Below are positions 10,165 to 20,722 of a DNA stretch of 64,000 nucleotides, one piece after another; position 1 is the first letter of the stretch; every line of letters begins with the position of its first letter. The translations under genes were made by a program, and so were the position numbers. Source of the DNA: Spongilla lacustris (Eukaryota > Porifera > Demospongiae > Spongillida > Spongillidae); NCBI GenBank assembly GCA_949361645.1, contig OX442418.1, positions 2,251,771 through 2,315,770 of the forward strand, written 5' to 3'. The notes beneath the pieces were generated by a model that ran no database searches, had not been told where the DNA came from, and saw nothing but the letters and a program-made list of their open reading frames with translations.

Positions 10165-13100
10165 ATGTACACCTATCTGTGCATATCACCTTCTTCGCCT
10201 ACATCAGTGACATCTGGACAGCGAAGCACGTCCCCATCACCCGCTCGACCCAGCCTAGGGAGGAAGCCTTGCATAGTCGATGGTTGTACAGAACTTGTTG
10301 CCCCTTCCATGTGGCGCAACCACATGAACGCTCACGCTAAGAGTCTTTTCCCAGGATCAGTACCAACAGGCTGGCTTGAAGAGAATGGCCTGTTCATATG
10401 CAATCAGTGCTCCCAGCTTGTAGCCAAGTCTCACACGAATTCCCACCAGCAAAAGTGTATTAATCGTGGTCATAGCATGGCCATGGATTCAGTCGATCTT
10501 TCAAGTAACCCCGGACTTACTAATAGTGTTCCTATCCCTACCCTTGATCTTTTTTCATTCGAGGATGTTCTTAAGCTCAAGTGCGCTACGATCCGCCACA
10601 TTCCCGCCAAAGCAAGACCCATCTTTGCTAAGGTCCTCTCAGCTGCATTAAGAGAAGTGTTAAATAAAAATACTGAAGAGGCATGGTTAAAATTTTTTAT
10701 GCTGCCAAAGTGTGTCCTATTGCCTTCTCGCCGAAAAGGTCGTCACCATAAGAACAATTCAATCATTTCTCTATGCAAGCTGTGGCTAAAAAGCGAGTTT
10801 CAGGCACTTTGGAGACACGCGACTAACTTTAGTGCATCCAATAAGACCAAAACATCAAAGCAGTTCGACATGCTCAATTCTGCCATCGCACTAGCTAGGG
10901 AAGGTTCGTTGGGTAAAGCTTGTCAGGTACTAACTTCTTCTGGCATTGCACCAAATAACAATTCTACTTTCCAACTGCTGCTTGACAAGCACCCTCAAGG
11001 TCTCGTCCCAGTCCCCCCTGCTCTCGTGGCTACAGAAAACAGTATAATTCCTCAGGATTTCGATTTGCTTTCAGTGCTGAGATCTTTCCCTAAAGCCTCT
11101 GCATGTGCATGGCCCTTCAGGACTACGCATACAGCACTTATTGGATGCCGCAGAAGTCCACCTTCCAACTCCAATCTGTCCTTCACTGAGGGAGGTAGTG
11201 TGTCTCCTGGCTTCTGGGCGTGCGCCAATAGAAGTCGCCAAATTCTTAGCGGGTGGCAGCCTCATTGCTCTCATCAAAGACGTACCCAATGGCCCCCAAG
11301 ATATCCGGCCGATCGCAGTGGGTGAAGCACTGAGACGGTTAACTAGCAAATGCCTTTGTATTCTAACGAAGGCAAAGGCAGCAGAACATTTTGAGGGGTA
11401 CCAAACAGGAGTGGCATGCCCAGGGGGTTCTGAGATAACCATTCACGGACTCAGGGATTGTATTGAAAGGCACTGGGATGACGAAGATTTTGTCACCCTG
11501 AAAATTGATTTCCAGAATGCCTTCAATATAGTCTCACGCCAGGCATTACTCGAAGAATGCCACACACACTTCCCAGAGTTACTACCATGGGCATCTTGGT
11601 GCTACGGACAACACGCAATGCTCTTTCACCCCATGGGCACTATATCCTCCGAGACAGGTGTGCAGCAAGGGGACCCCTTGGGGCCCCTCTTCTTTTGCTT
11701 AGTCCTGCACAAGTTGGTAGCCACCATAGCATCAGACGAAGAGGCGTCCCATTTGTTGTACCACAAATGGTATATGGATGACGGGGTAGTAGCTGGCACA
11801 AGGAATGCAGTAGCCAGAGTGATTGCAATTATTAATGAACATGCAGGGTCCCCCCTTAGGCCTGTTCATCAAAGACCCAAAATGCGAGCTATTTAGTAAA
11901 GGCGATTTGAATTCCTTTCCAGTGCATGCAGATGAAAAGGTCCAACACACCAAACTTGGTGCTTCTGGGTGCTCCAATCGGGGACCTGATTTTCTGCGCA
12001 AAATTCATCGCAAATCTTCGCTCCAAGAGCCGTGGTCTGCTTTCCAGGTTGCAGCAGATTGGTCCCAAGGACCCCCAGGTTGCATATCTATTGCTGCGCT
12101 TCTGTGGTAGCTTCTGCAAATTGGTACACCTGGCCAGATCAACTCCTCCCTCCCTGGTGGCCGAAGCTCTAAGCTTATTTGACTCGGACATTCGGCGCTG
12201 CTTCACGGAATGTACTAGCGTGGATGTCTCAGACGTTGCCTGGCACCAGGCACAGCTGAGTCCTAGTAGAGGAGGCCTGGGTCTTCGCAGTCTTTACCAC
12301 CATTCAAGTGCTTGCTTCATCGCGTCCATTAGCCAGTCAGGAATCGCCCTGGGAGCGAACCACTATTTGGAGCAGTCCATCGATGACCTCAATCATATCA
12401 TTGGGGACTCCGATGCTGTAAGTGTCCAGGACATCCTTGATGCCCCACCACGCCAGAGGATCTTGTCATCCAAGATTGAGGACCAGCAGCTGAGGATGTT
12501 GTTTGACCTGGCGTCATCACCGGCACAGCATGCCCGTCTCCTCTCTGTGTCATCCCCCCATGCTTCTGCTTGGCTCTCAGTCATGCCCACACCCCAGCTC
12601 AACTTGCACCTGGAGCCGCCTGAATTCCAGGTGGCTCTTAAATGGTGGCTAGGATTGGACACCTCCCAAAATGCCCATTGTTCCCTCTGTCCTTCACATG
12701 CCTTAGATCCCCTGGGTCATCACGCTCTCACGTGTAAAAGTGGTGGGGATCTAATTGTAAGGCACAATGCTCTGCGCGACACATTTTGGGAATCTTGCAA
12801 GCTGGCATGTATCGGGGGTCAACTTGAAGCAGGCAGTAGCCTAGACGAAGAGGGTAGGCAAACTCGCCCAGCAGACATCCTGGTCCAGAACTGGGAGTTC
12901 GGCAAACCGGCAGCATTGGATTTCACTGTCACATCACCGCTAAATCCCACTACTTTAAATGAAGCGAGTGTGACGGCTGGATCCGCTGCGTCGGCTGCTG
13001 AAGCCCGCAAACATGCCACCAACGATGCAAAATGCAACCGTTTGGGCTGGGTCTGCATCCCTTTAGCCGTGGAGACGTACGGGTGTTGGGGAGACGAAGC

Positions 13101-13254
13101 CATTAAGTGTCTTGACAGACTTGCTGCACGTATCGCTACTCGCACGGCTCGTTCCAAGTCTTCGGCTGCATCGGCTCTGTACGGAAGGCTCAGCATCGTC
13201 CTTGTGAGAGCCAATGCAAGGGCCATATTAGCTAGGTCATCCACAGTTTTTTGA
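10165..13254 (+). pseudogene. RLE-type non-LTR retrotransposon ORF, three frameshifts
   Basis: Order: two Cys/His fingers (CIVDGC...H...H, then CNQC...H...H...C) at ~10,270-10,470; reverse transcriptase with GPSGLRIQHLLDA, IDFQNAFN, GVQQGDPLGP (~11,660-11,690) and YMDD (11,771-11,782); thumb region; a CSLCPSHA...HHALTC knuckle at ~12,690-12,735; and an RPADI...ALDFTVTSP endonuclease motif at ~12,865-12,935. This is the layout of site-directed non-LTR elements of the R2/RLE group, which nick DNA and prime reverse transcription there. The frame shifts near 11,100 (a 4-base TGCA-like repeat), near 11,855 (at a C run) and near 11,955. Catalytic motifs are otherwise intact, so the copy is dead but not ancient. 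The clade is not assigned. The ATG at 10,165 is nominal; the frame may begin upstream. No A tail is obvious at the 3' end. Confidence 0.9.
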
Positions 13255-13301
13255 CTCCTATTGTCTTAATTAAGGTTTATCTCGTATATAATATTATAAT
13301 T

Positions 13302-13690
13302 GGGACAGTTTCCACGAAAATGGCCCTTCGTTTATATATATAAAATGTTATAAAAATGCTTCTCGTTTGAATCGCTATATCTTCCGAACGGTTAAAGCTA
13401 TCAACTTCTTATTTTCAACACTTCATACTATACCATTTGTCTATCGTAAAATATATTTTGGAGTCTTGCACTTGCTCCGTATCAGTACTGCAACGTTCGA
13501 TACCCCACCGGGTTCAAACCCGCCATAACTTTCTGTAGGAGTAATCAAATCGCTTCAAATTCCGTTTGTAGGTAGAGGGGTCCTATACCTATTGATTTGT
13601 TCTGTTCGTTAATTTTTATGTCATCCGTTACTGAGATACAGCGGCGCAAAGTTGGTACAGGTTTCCCGCTCGAATCGCGCCGTTGTATGT
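13302..13690 (+). repeat. Single arm shared with the 53.4-kb foldback; candidate TIR
   Basis: Base by base it follows one arm of the palindrome at 53,382-54,217, with words such as TTGGAGTCTTGCACTTGCTC, CGTTCGATACCCCAC and GGTTCAAACCCGCCATAAC. It lies directly upstream of the transposase-like gene at 13,883 and could be that element's 5' terminal inverted repeat. No matching 3' repeat was found downstream. Confidence 0.75.
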
Positions 13691-13882
13691 GCACGAACCG
13701 TTTCCATTCACCGAAGTACATGAATATTCAACTATTTCCTGTGGGTTGGGACTTTGTTAACCTAGCCACACCTACAAAGCATTTATCGACAAGCGGCGGT
13801 GAGGTCTTGCCTATTAGCAGAGATAATATATAAGTAGTATTTACAGTTGTTATTCGTTATCTTCTGTGTAGATATAAACGAT

Positions 13883-15550
13883 ATGGCGACAACTGACGAC
13901 GAGCTCGTCGTGTATCATTCAGCGGACGAGTTCGAATGGTACGATAATTTGGACGTGGATGAGGAGGGTGGTGCCAATGGCGACGGTGAATATAGAAGTG
14001 GTGATTCCGACGGCATTTATAGCGATGTCTGTGAAGGTGGAATGAACGGTGATGGTGAAAGTGACGGAGATGACGGTGATGGTGAAAGTGATGATGGTGG
14101 AAGTGATAGCGATAAGGACTGTGATGGAAGCGACTGTGATGGTGATAGCGGAAGCGACTGTGATGGCGATGGTGATGATGTCAGCAAGGGCCCAGGTGGT
14201 GTACCAGCTAGAATAGCACGGGGACAGTGTCGTCCACGTCGCATGCTGAATGCCTACCTCACTAAAGGAGGGTGCTGCAAAGACGGCTGCTTATTGAAGT
14301 ACGGTGACTTGCCCAAAAGACGAGCACTCACATTATCCAGATTGGACAAGAAAACCAGAAAGGCAGTTGTTTATGGAATGCTTGCTGTGACTCGGAACAA
14401 ATCTGGTTCTCGAAATACATTCCAATATCGCCTTGACTGGTCCAGTCCTGTCTGCAGGGATGCTTTCTGTGCTGTCATTGGCACAAGTTACCGTACATTG
14501 AAGCGTTGGCAGCAGCAGGTGTGCTCTGACTCTGATGTTGAGCCCCATCCCCATGGGAACTGTGGCAGGGCTCCTCACAATGCCCTCTCTCGCGAGGACA
14601 AAAGGATGGTGGTCAGATTTATTGAGAATTATGCTGCCACAAATGCCCTCCCTGACCCTGGTCGATTGCAAGGGACGATCAGAGACTACGTTCTGGAGAG
14701 TGGCAAAACACTAAAGTCAGTGTATGCTGAGTATTGCAAGGCCATGGAGTCCCTATAAAAGACCACACCAGCACCACAGCAACCTTGCCCTTACCGACTT
14801 ACCACTCGGCTGAAGCGGCAGTACACCTTGCTCAACGTTCCTCCGGCTCCTCCTACACCTCCAGCTGCACGTGTGGTGAAGTACGTGTCATTTATTAGAC
14901 TCTGGCGCAGGTACTGCTTCAACATCAAGATCCAACCTGCACGCAGCGATCTGTGTGACAAGTGTGACCAGATGTTGGTCACTTTGAGGCACAGCCTTTC
15001 TGATGAGCAGCGCAAAACAATAAATGACAAATACAACCAACACCTCATTAAGGCCAAGGCATTCCGTGACGCCTACAATGCAAACATTGAGGAGGCTGAG
15101 AAGGAATGGGGAAGTAAGGGACAGAAGGAACGTGACCAGATCCTGGGTCACTTGGAATCCAGGGCTCTGATGGCTCCCTTCACCTCACACGCCCACCTGG
15201 ACATGCAGATGCAGTACTCCTTTGACTACTGCCAGCAGGTGTCACTGCCCTACAGCTCACAACAAAGGGGCACTTTTTATTTCAGGACACCTCGCAAGGT
15301 CCAGGTGTTTGGTGTGTGTTGTGAGCCGCTGTGCCGCCAGGTGTTCTTCTTAATTGACGAGGCTGAGCAGGCTGGCAAGGGTGCTGTGGTGGTGGTCAGC
15401 CTGCATGCATTCTTCCACCTACATGGACTGGGAGAGAGGCGTGTAACACTTCAGGCTGACAACTGTGTGGGCCAGAACAAGAACACCACCTCACCTCATT
15501 GGCTTCATAAATTATATTGCATCATCCTTTATATACTGTCCACCCCTTAG
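13883..15550 (+). pseudogene. Transposase-like gene with DNCVGQNKN motif, one in-frame stop, truncated
   Basis: From ATG 13,883 (MATTDDELV) one frame runs to 15,550, interrupted only by TAA at 14,756-14,758; the flanking frames agree, so one CAA-to-TAA change would explain it. Order: an acidic Asp/Gly/Ser-rich tract (residues ~30-100), a Cys-containing segment, a helix-turn-helix-like region (TSYRTLKRWQQQV), RLWRRY...LCDKCDQM, a conserved FDYCQQVSLPYS / FRTPRKVQVFGVC core, HGLGERRVTLQ, and ADNCVGQNKN at ~15,456-15,485. I recognise a widespread family of uncharacterised animal proteins with a DNC-G-QNKN signature (possibly the DUF7869 type), thought to be transposon-derived. Everything after QNKN is missing and replaced by unrelated sequence running into microsatellite. 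Confidence 0.8.
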
Positions 15551-15659
15551 GAGGAAGTAGGGCAGTAGGGCAGGCATATACATGTGGGGGTGGGGGCATG
15601 CCTTCATATACATGTGGGGGTGGGACAGGCACAAGTGTACTTAAACATGTGACTGGGTT

Positions 15660-16020
15660 TGGTAACCCTCTACCTTGTGTGTGCGTTTGTGTATGTGTAC
15701 ATGTATGTGTTTATGCATCATGTGTGCATACATTTATGTATGTATGAATGTATGTATGTATGTGTGTGTGTATGTATGTGTGTTTGTTTGTATGTATGTG
15801 TGTATGTATGTATGTATGTATGTATGTATGTATGTATGTGTATGTGTGCGTGTATGTGTGCATGCGTGTATGTATGTATGTACGTATGTATGTATGTATG
15901 TATGTATGTATGTATGTATGTATGTATGTATGTGTGCGTGTATGTATGTGTGTGCATGTATGTATGTATGTATGTATGTATGTATGTATGTATGTATGTA
16001 TGTATGTATGTATGTATGTA
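15660..16020. repeat. TATG/TG compound microsatellite 1
   Basis: Runs of TATG with interspersed TG and CG variants. All three frames on both strands stay open (reading Met-Tyr-Val-Cys on one strand and His-Thr-Tyr-Ile on the other), so the long open frames here are artefacts. Confidence 0.97.
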
Positions 16021-16544
16021 CATCCGCGTGGCGCGTAGATGGGCGGTCCATGGCATTGGATTTTCTCCCTTGCCCCCGTTCCTGTTACTACGCTGCCACG
16101 TGTTAAGCGGTGTGTTCGCTGGCCCCGTCATGCCTCTACCATCTTTTTGGCTCAATCTCGGGGAGTTCCATCTGTTTTTCCGGGCGGTGAGCTTTATTTG
16201 GAATTTCACGCTTACGCTACCTGGTCCGCTGCTACACCACGAGATGCGACGGTGCTTTTCCCACTAGGAATGAGAAAGTTTGTGTCTTTTTACGCCTGCT
16301 ATATTACTAACGGACCGGAGTCACCCTTTGATGGAGATGTTGGCAGTTTTCAAGGTTTGGATGCACACACGCTCCCGTGACTCCACGAGCAAATAAAGCC
16401 CAAGTTTCTAGCGGAATCAGTACTTTGTCTATTCTTGCTGTGTGTTAGTAATTGGACATTAGATACTGCATGTGTTTCTCCTGCCTTGAACCTCCCCCCC
16501 CTAACGTGTTGTACCATGGTACAAATACGATGGTGATACGACGA
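16021..16544 (+). other. Unique island between two TATG arrays, ORF of 113 codons with poly(A) signal
   Basis: A frame at 16,039-16,380 ends in TGA and is followed 12 bases later by AATAAA (16,392-16,397), consistent with a last exon. The predicted peptide (ending GSFQGLDAHTLP) is not recognised. It could be the displaced 3' end of the transposase-like gene upstream or unrelated sequence. Confidence 0.35.
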
Positions 16545-17208
16545 TACGATGTATGTATGTATATACGTATGTATGTATGTGTATGTGTACTGTGCGTGTA
16601 TGTACGTGTGTGCGTGCGTGTATGTATGTATGTATGTATGTATGTATGTATGTATGCATGTATGTATGTATGTATGTATGTATGTATGTGTGCGTGTATG
16701 TATGCGTGCGTGTATGTATGTGTGTGCGTGTATGTATGTATGTATGTATGTATGTATGAATGTATGATGTATGTATGTATGTATGTGTGCGTGTATGTGT
16801 GTGCGTGTATGTGTGTGCGTGTATGTATGTATGATGTATGTGTGTATGTGTGTGTATGTATGTGTGTGTGCGTGTATGTATGTGTGTGTATGTATGTGTG
16901 TGCGTGTATGTATGTGTGTGCGTGTATGTATGTATGATGTATGTGTGTATGTATGTATGTATGTATGTGTGCGTGTATGTATGTGTGTGCGTGTATGTAT
17001 GTATGTATGATGTATGTGTATGTATGTATGTGTGTGCGTGTATGTATGTATGTATGTATGTATGTATGTATGTATGTATGTGTGCGTGTATATATGTGTG
17101 CGTGTATATGTGTGTGTGTATGTATGTATGTATGTATGTATGTATGTATGTATGTGTGTATGTATGTATGTATGTAGGTATGTATGTATGTATGTATGTA
17201 TGTATGTG
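16545..17208. repeat. TATG/TG compound microsatellite 2
   Basis: About 660 bp of TATG with TGTGCGTG interruptions. Long open frames on both strands are a consequence of the repeat. Confidence 0.97.
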
Positions 17209-18879
17209 CATGGTAATGCATGTCTAGATCTTATCAAGAGTTTATGTTCCATAGTAACATGTACTAAAATCAATTGCAAGATATTTTAATAAACTGGACA
17301 AATGATATGCAATATGAATGCTTCTGTACAGTATTACAGGATAACAATTAAATGTTATGTGCGCAGTGTTTAGGGCTGTTGACAGAACCAGGATTAGTAC
17401 ATAAATAATTTGACCTGAAGTAGGGCCCCATGGTTATAGTGTCCTCTGCATAGGCACATCCTTGATATCTACTAACAAGTACCAGAAGAACAGGCCAGTT
17501 CCAGTGCATATTAATTACACTGCAAGCCAAGTACTGCAGGTTAACCAGTTAGTCCATTTCACAAGAAAGGGGTGTATTTGTTAGCATGCATGGATACACA
17601 ATGTGTGCATGCATCCATCCATCCATATTCATCCACCCACCTACACACATTTACATATAAATACGCATAGATACATACACACATACTACATACATACATA
17701 ACACTGTGTCATGCATGCATGCCTTCTTGCGCTACATATAACATATCCTTGTGTGCCTTGAAAGAGAATACTTATATCATTTCTTTTTAACATTAGAGAG
17801 CTGCACATGGTGCATGCAAGAAATGACAACATTAGTAAGTAGTACCGATACATGACAGTTGAGAATGAAAGACTATTCAAAGCCCAGACAGATCATCCTT
17901 TGCACCATGTACTAATGAAGTGCAGTTTTCTCACCCCATGAAAAGATACTTAATTATATGATGTATCTACACTTCCACCTCCCTCTCATACAATGTATTG
18001 TTCTTATCAGTTACCATGGCAACTAGGTACAGCGCTTTGAACTTGTGCAACCACCATAGAATTGTCAGTGCTGTTGTTATACAGTTTTTAGATCTAGGTG
18101 GGAAAGCCGGCAGGGAGGGGAAGGGAGGGAGAGGGTGGGAGGGCGAGGAGGAAGTGTTTTGTAAGGTCATAAGGTGCATAGGCTAAACTTCACATTTGTC
18201 CACAGTATCACATATGCACGTTTAGTTTGTATGCTGACCGGCGATTGAATATTTTAGCTACACTGTACGTAAAGACTAGAGAAACACACACTATTAATCT
18301 TCACAACACACACGCACACACATATACTGTTTGTAGCATCAGGTAAACACCACGATACATGTACAGAACGCTATAAAAATGTAACACACGCCTACAGGGT
18401 ACGTGTTCCGCGCAAAGCGGTAGATTCCAGTCATTGGAGACAGGTCGGTACTGCTTCCAGACCAGTATTCCGTTGCAGATGGAGCATTTTTCATTATATT
18501 GATAAAGACGACGGTACTTCATTTTTCATTTTTCAATACTTTGCGGCGCACTGGATTTAGGCCACAAATTGAATTCGATCACGTGCAACATTGACAATTG
18601 AGCCCAAAAGGCCCTCCGTGTATAAATAGAAATAGGAGAAATTAAATTGTGGAAAAGTACACGGACCGGGGTGGTACCCCCTGCTAAAATTACATTTTAA
18701 GAAAAATTCTCGTGTTTTTAAAATCTTTTTTCTTTCGCTTCAAATTTACATGGGAGTTGCATCTCTCACCTAAAAGACTTCGCTGAGATCCAATAAACAA
18801 TCGCTAGACATTTGTGAAACAGGCAGCGAACGATTTAACATTTAACCCTCTCGCGGTAGCTTACTAATTTGGTTTAACT
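17209..18879. other. No gene seen
   Basis: Contains a short CATC run at about 17,605-17,640, scattered CATA words to 17,700, and a purine-rich GGGAGGG tract at 18,113-18,155. No domain, splice pattern or mobile-element end was identified. Confidence 0.5.
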
Positions 18880-20007
18880 ATGGATTGTGATAGGTGTGGC
18901 AAGCGCTTAAAAAGCAACCATATTGTTAACGTACAACGGCATTATGAATCCGATTCATGCCAACGGAAGACCGCAGAGATGAACCTGCAGAAAATGCAGC
19001 AATCGCAGCCACCTGCAGGAAAGAGGCAGTGGCTCCTGTGCACGAGCGCTACAAATGCCGTTGCTTGCAAAAATGAATCGGTTGCCGTTGCTTGCGAGGA
19101 ATCTGTAGCGGAGCCGAACCACAGGTTGCCTAAGCCGTTCTGTCGGGGGTATTTGCCAGATTTGCCTTCGCCCTTCGTCCAAAACTGGGCATTTGCAGCC
19201 TACGGATTGCAACAGCAGCAGCTTCCTTTCACCTTTGAGCAATCTGGGCTGAGGGCTCTGGATAGTGAACGCTTTGCACCATATGGATATGCCTCTTGTG
19301 ATCCTTGCACCCGTCTGAAATATAATATCAAGGTACTTGCTATGGTTAGTCGTGCAAGGGAGACCGGCCTATCTGCATGCTACCCACACAAGCAATGCGT
19401 ACCTGACGTTTGCACAGCTGCAGAAGTGATATGAGAGTAGCCGCAATAATCGTGAGGACTGCCGCCTCTCCATTTTCACCCTTCATAAAAAGGTATATAC
19501 GTTGCCGGATAACTGGAGTCCCCAGACTTAATATTTTTTCTCCAGCTTATGACCTCTGAGCTCAAGATGGACAACTATGATCGCATGGTATTAGCAATGG
19601 CAGAGCTTGATGTGCCAAGGATTAGGGAGCTGGTTTCAGTATCTTTGAGACAGGGTCGCAGTATCAACCACATCACAGCCCAAATGCACAGGTACATTCA
19701 CTATATTGTGTAATGTATAGATCTTATAAACTATTCATTCTGCATTTACGGCTGGCCTGGGCCTGTACCATGTGAAGGGTTACACAGAAAAGGACCACAA
19801 TCTAGCTTACCTCATTCTCAAGGTTGGAGAACCAATGCTATTAACAGCAGTCCACAAAGCCGGCTATCTACCTAGCGTAAACTGCGTTTATGCACATCTC
19901 AAGGGAGAGCTTCCTACTCTGCAGCCATTTTTTGGCCTTGACTTGGAGGAGATTGTAGCTCACAATTTGGAAGCTGTGCTGCTCCGGTCATCACACCCAG
20001 ATACTAG

Positions 20008-20063
20008 GTGAGTAGAAAAAGAATATGGTATAAAAATGCTGACTTGCTGTTTACCAATTCCAG
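20008..20063 (+). other. 56-bp intron
   Basis: GTGAGTAG at the 5' end and CCAATTCCAG at the 3' end. Removing it joins HPDTR to FFHLLMDEL in the same reading frame. It supports past splicing of the surrounding gene. Confidence 0.85.
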
Positions 20064-20666
20064 ATTCTTTCATCTCCTCATGGATGAACTGGCAATCGAA
20101 CAACGATTGTCATGGGACCCTGCATCAAACATGATATCAGGTATATCTGCTATGAGCGTCATCAGAATGCAGTGGGCTGCCTCAAGCTGGACAGTATGGA
20201 TGCCATCAGAGCTGTGCACGCAAAGGTTGCTGCAGATGAGTGTCATGTGGCCAGTGAAGCTCTTATAGTCATGGCCCAGCCATATGACAATGTCAACTAC
20301 CTACCCATTCCTTTGGTTGTTATTCCATCATGCAAGAGTATGCCAGCAACAACACAGATAAGGTTCTTGCAACAGATTCTTGGAGTGTGGGATCGCTTTG
20401 CAGATCAAGGTCGACTTGGGGAGCTGCAGAATGCTGACTCAGATGGACAGCCTCAGCGCAGACAGGCATTTCGCCACATCTTCTCGTGCATTGATATTCA
20501 CTATGCTGCCCCAGGAACTTCTGGGTCCAAAATATGGGCAGTAGTTAGTCTCATGTGCCTGATAGATTCTTGCTGTGGTGTACACAACCGTACAGGTGGC
20601 TTTGACCTAAAGCACATTTGCAAGAGATTTCGTACCCTCTATATCAGTACAAAGAGGAGTGTTTTT

Positions 20667-20722
20667 GTAAGTAACCCATCCAACTTGCATGAGTGTTTGT
20701 CCATCACCCATTTCCTCTGTAG
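20667..20722 (+). other. 56-bp intron
   Basis: GTAAGTAACC at the 5' end and CCTCTGTAG at the 3' end. Removal joins KRSVF to VLGDTV in frame. Confidence 0.87.

Noticed and set aside
11071..13244. Minus-strand frames of 62-141 residues across the retrotransposon
   Set aside because: Antisense shadows of the reverse-transcriptase ORF.
14017..14244. Ser/Pro-rich 75-residue minus-strand frame
   Set aside because: Shadow of the acidic Asp/Gly/Ser tract of the plus-strand gene.
15675..17227. Several 80-309-residue open frames rich in Met-Tyr-Val-Cys or His-Thr-Tyr-Ile
   Set aside because: They are translations of TATG/TG microsatellites, open in all frames on both strands.
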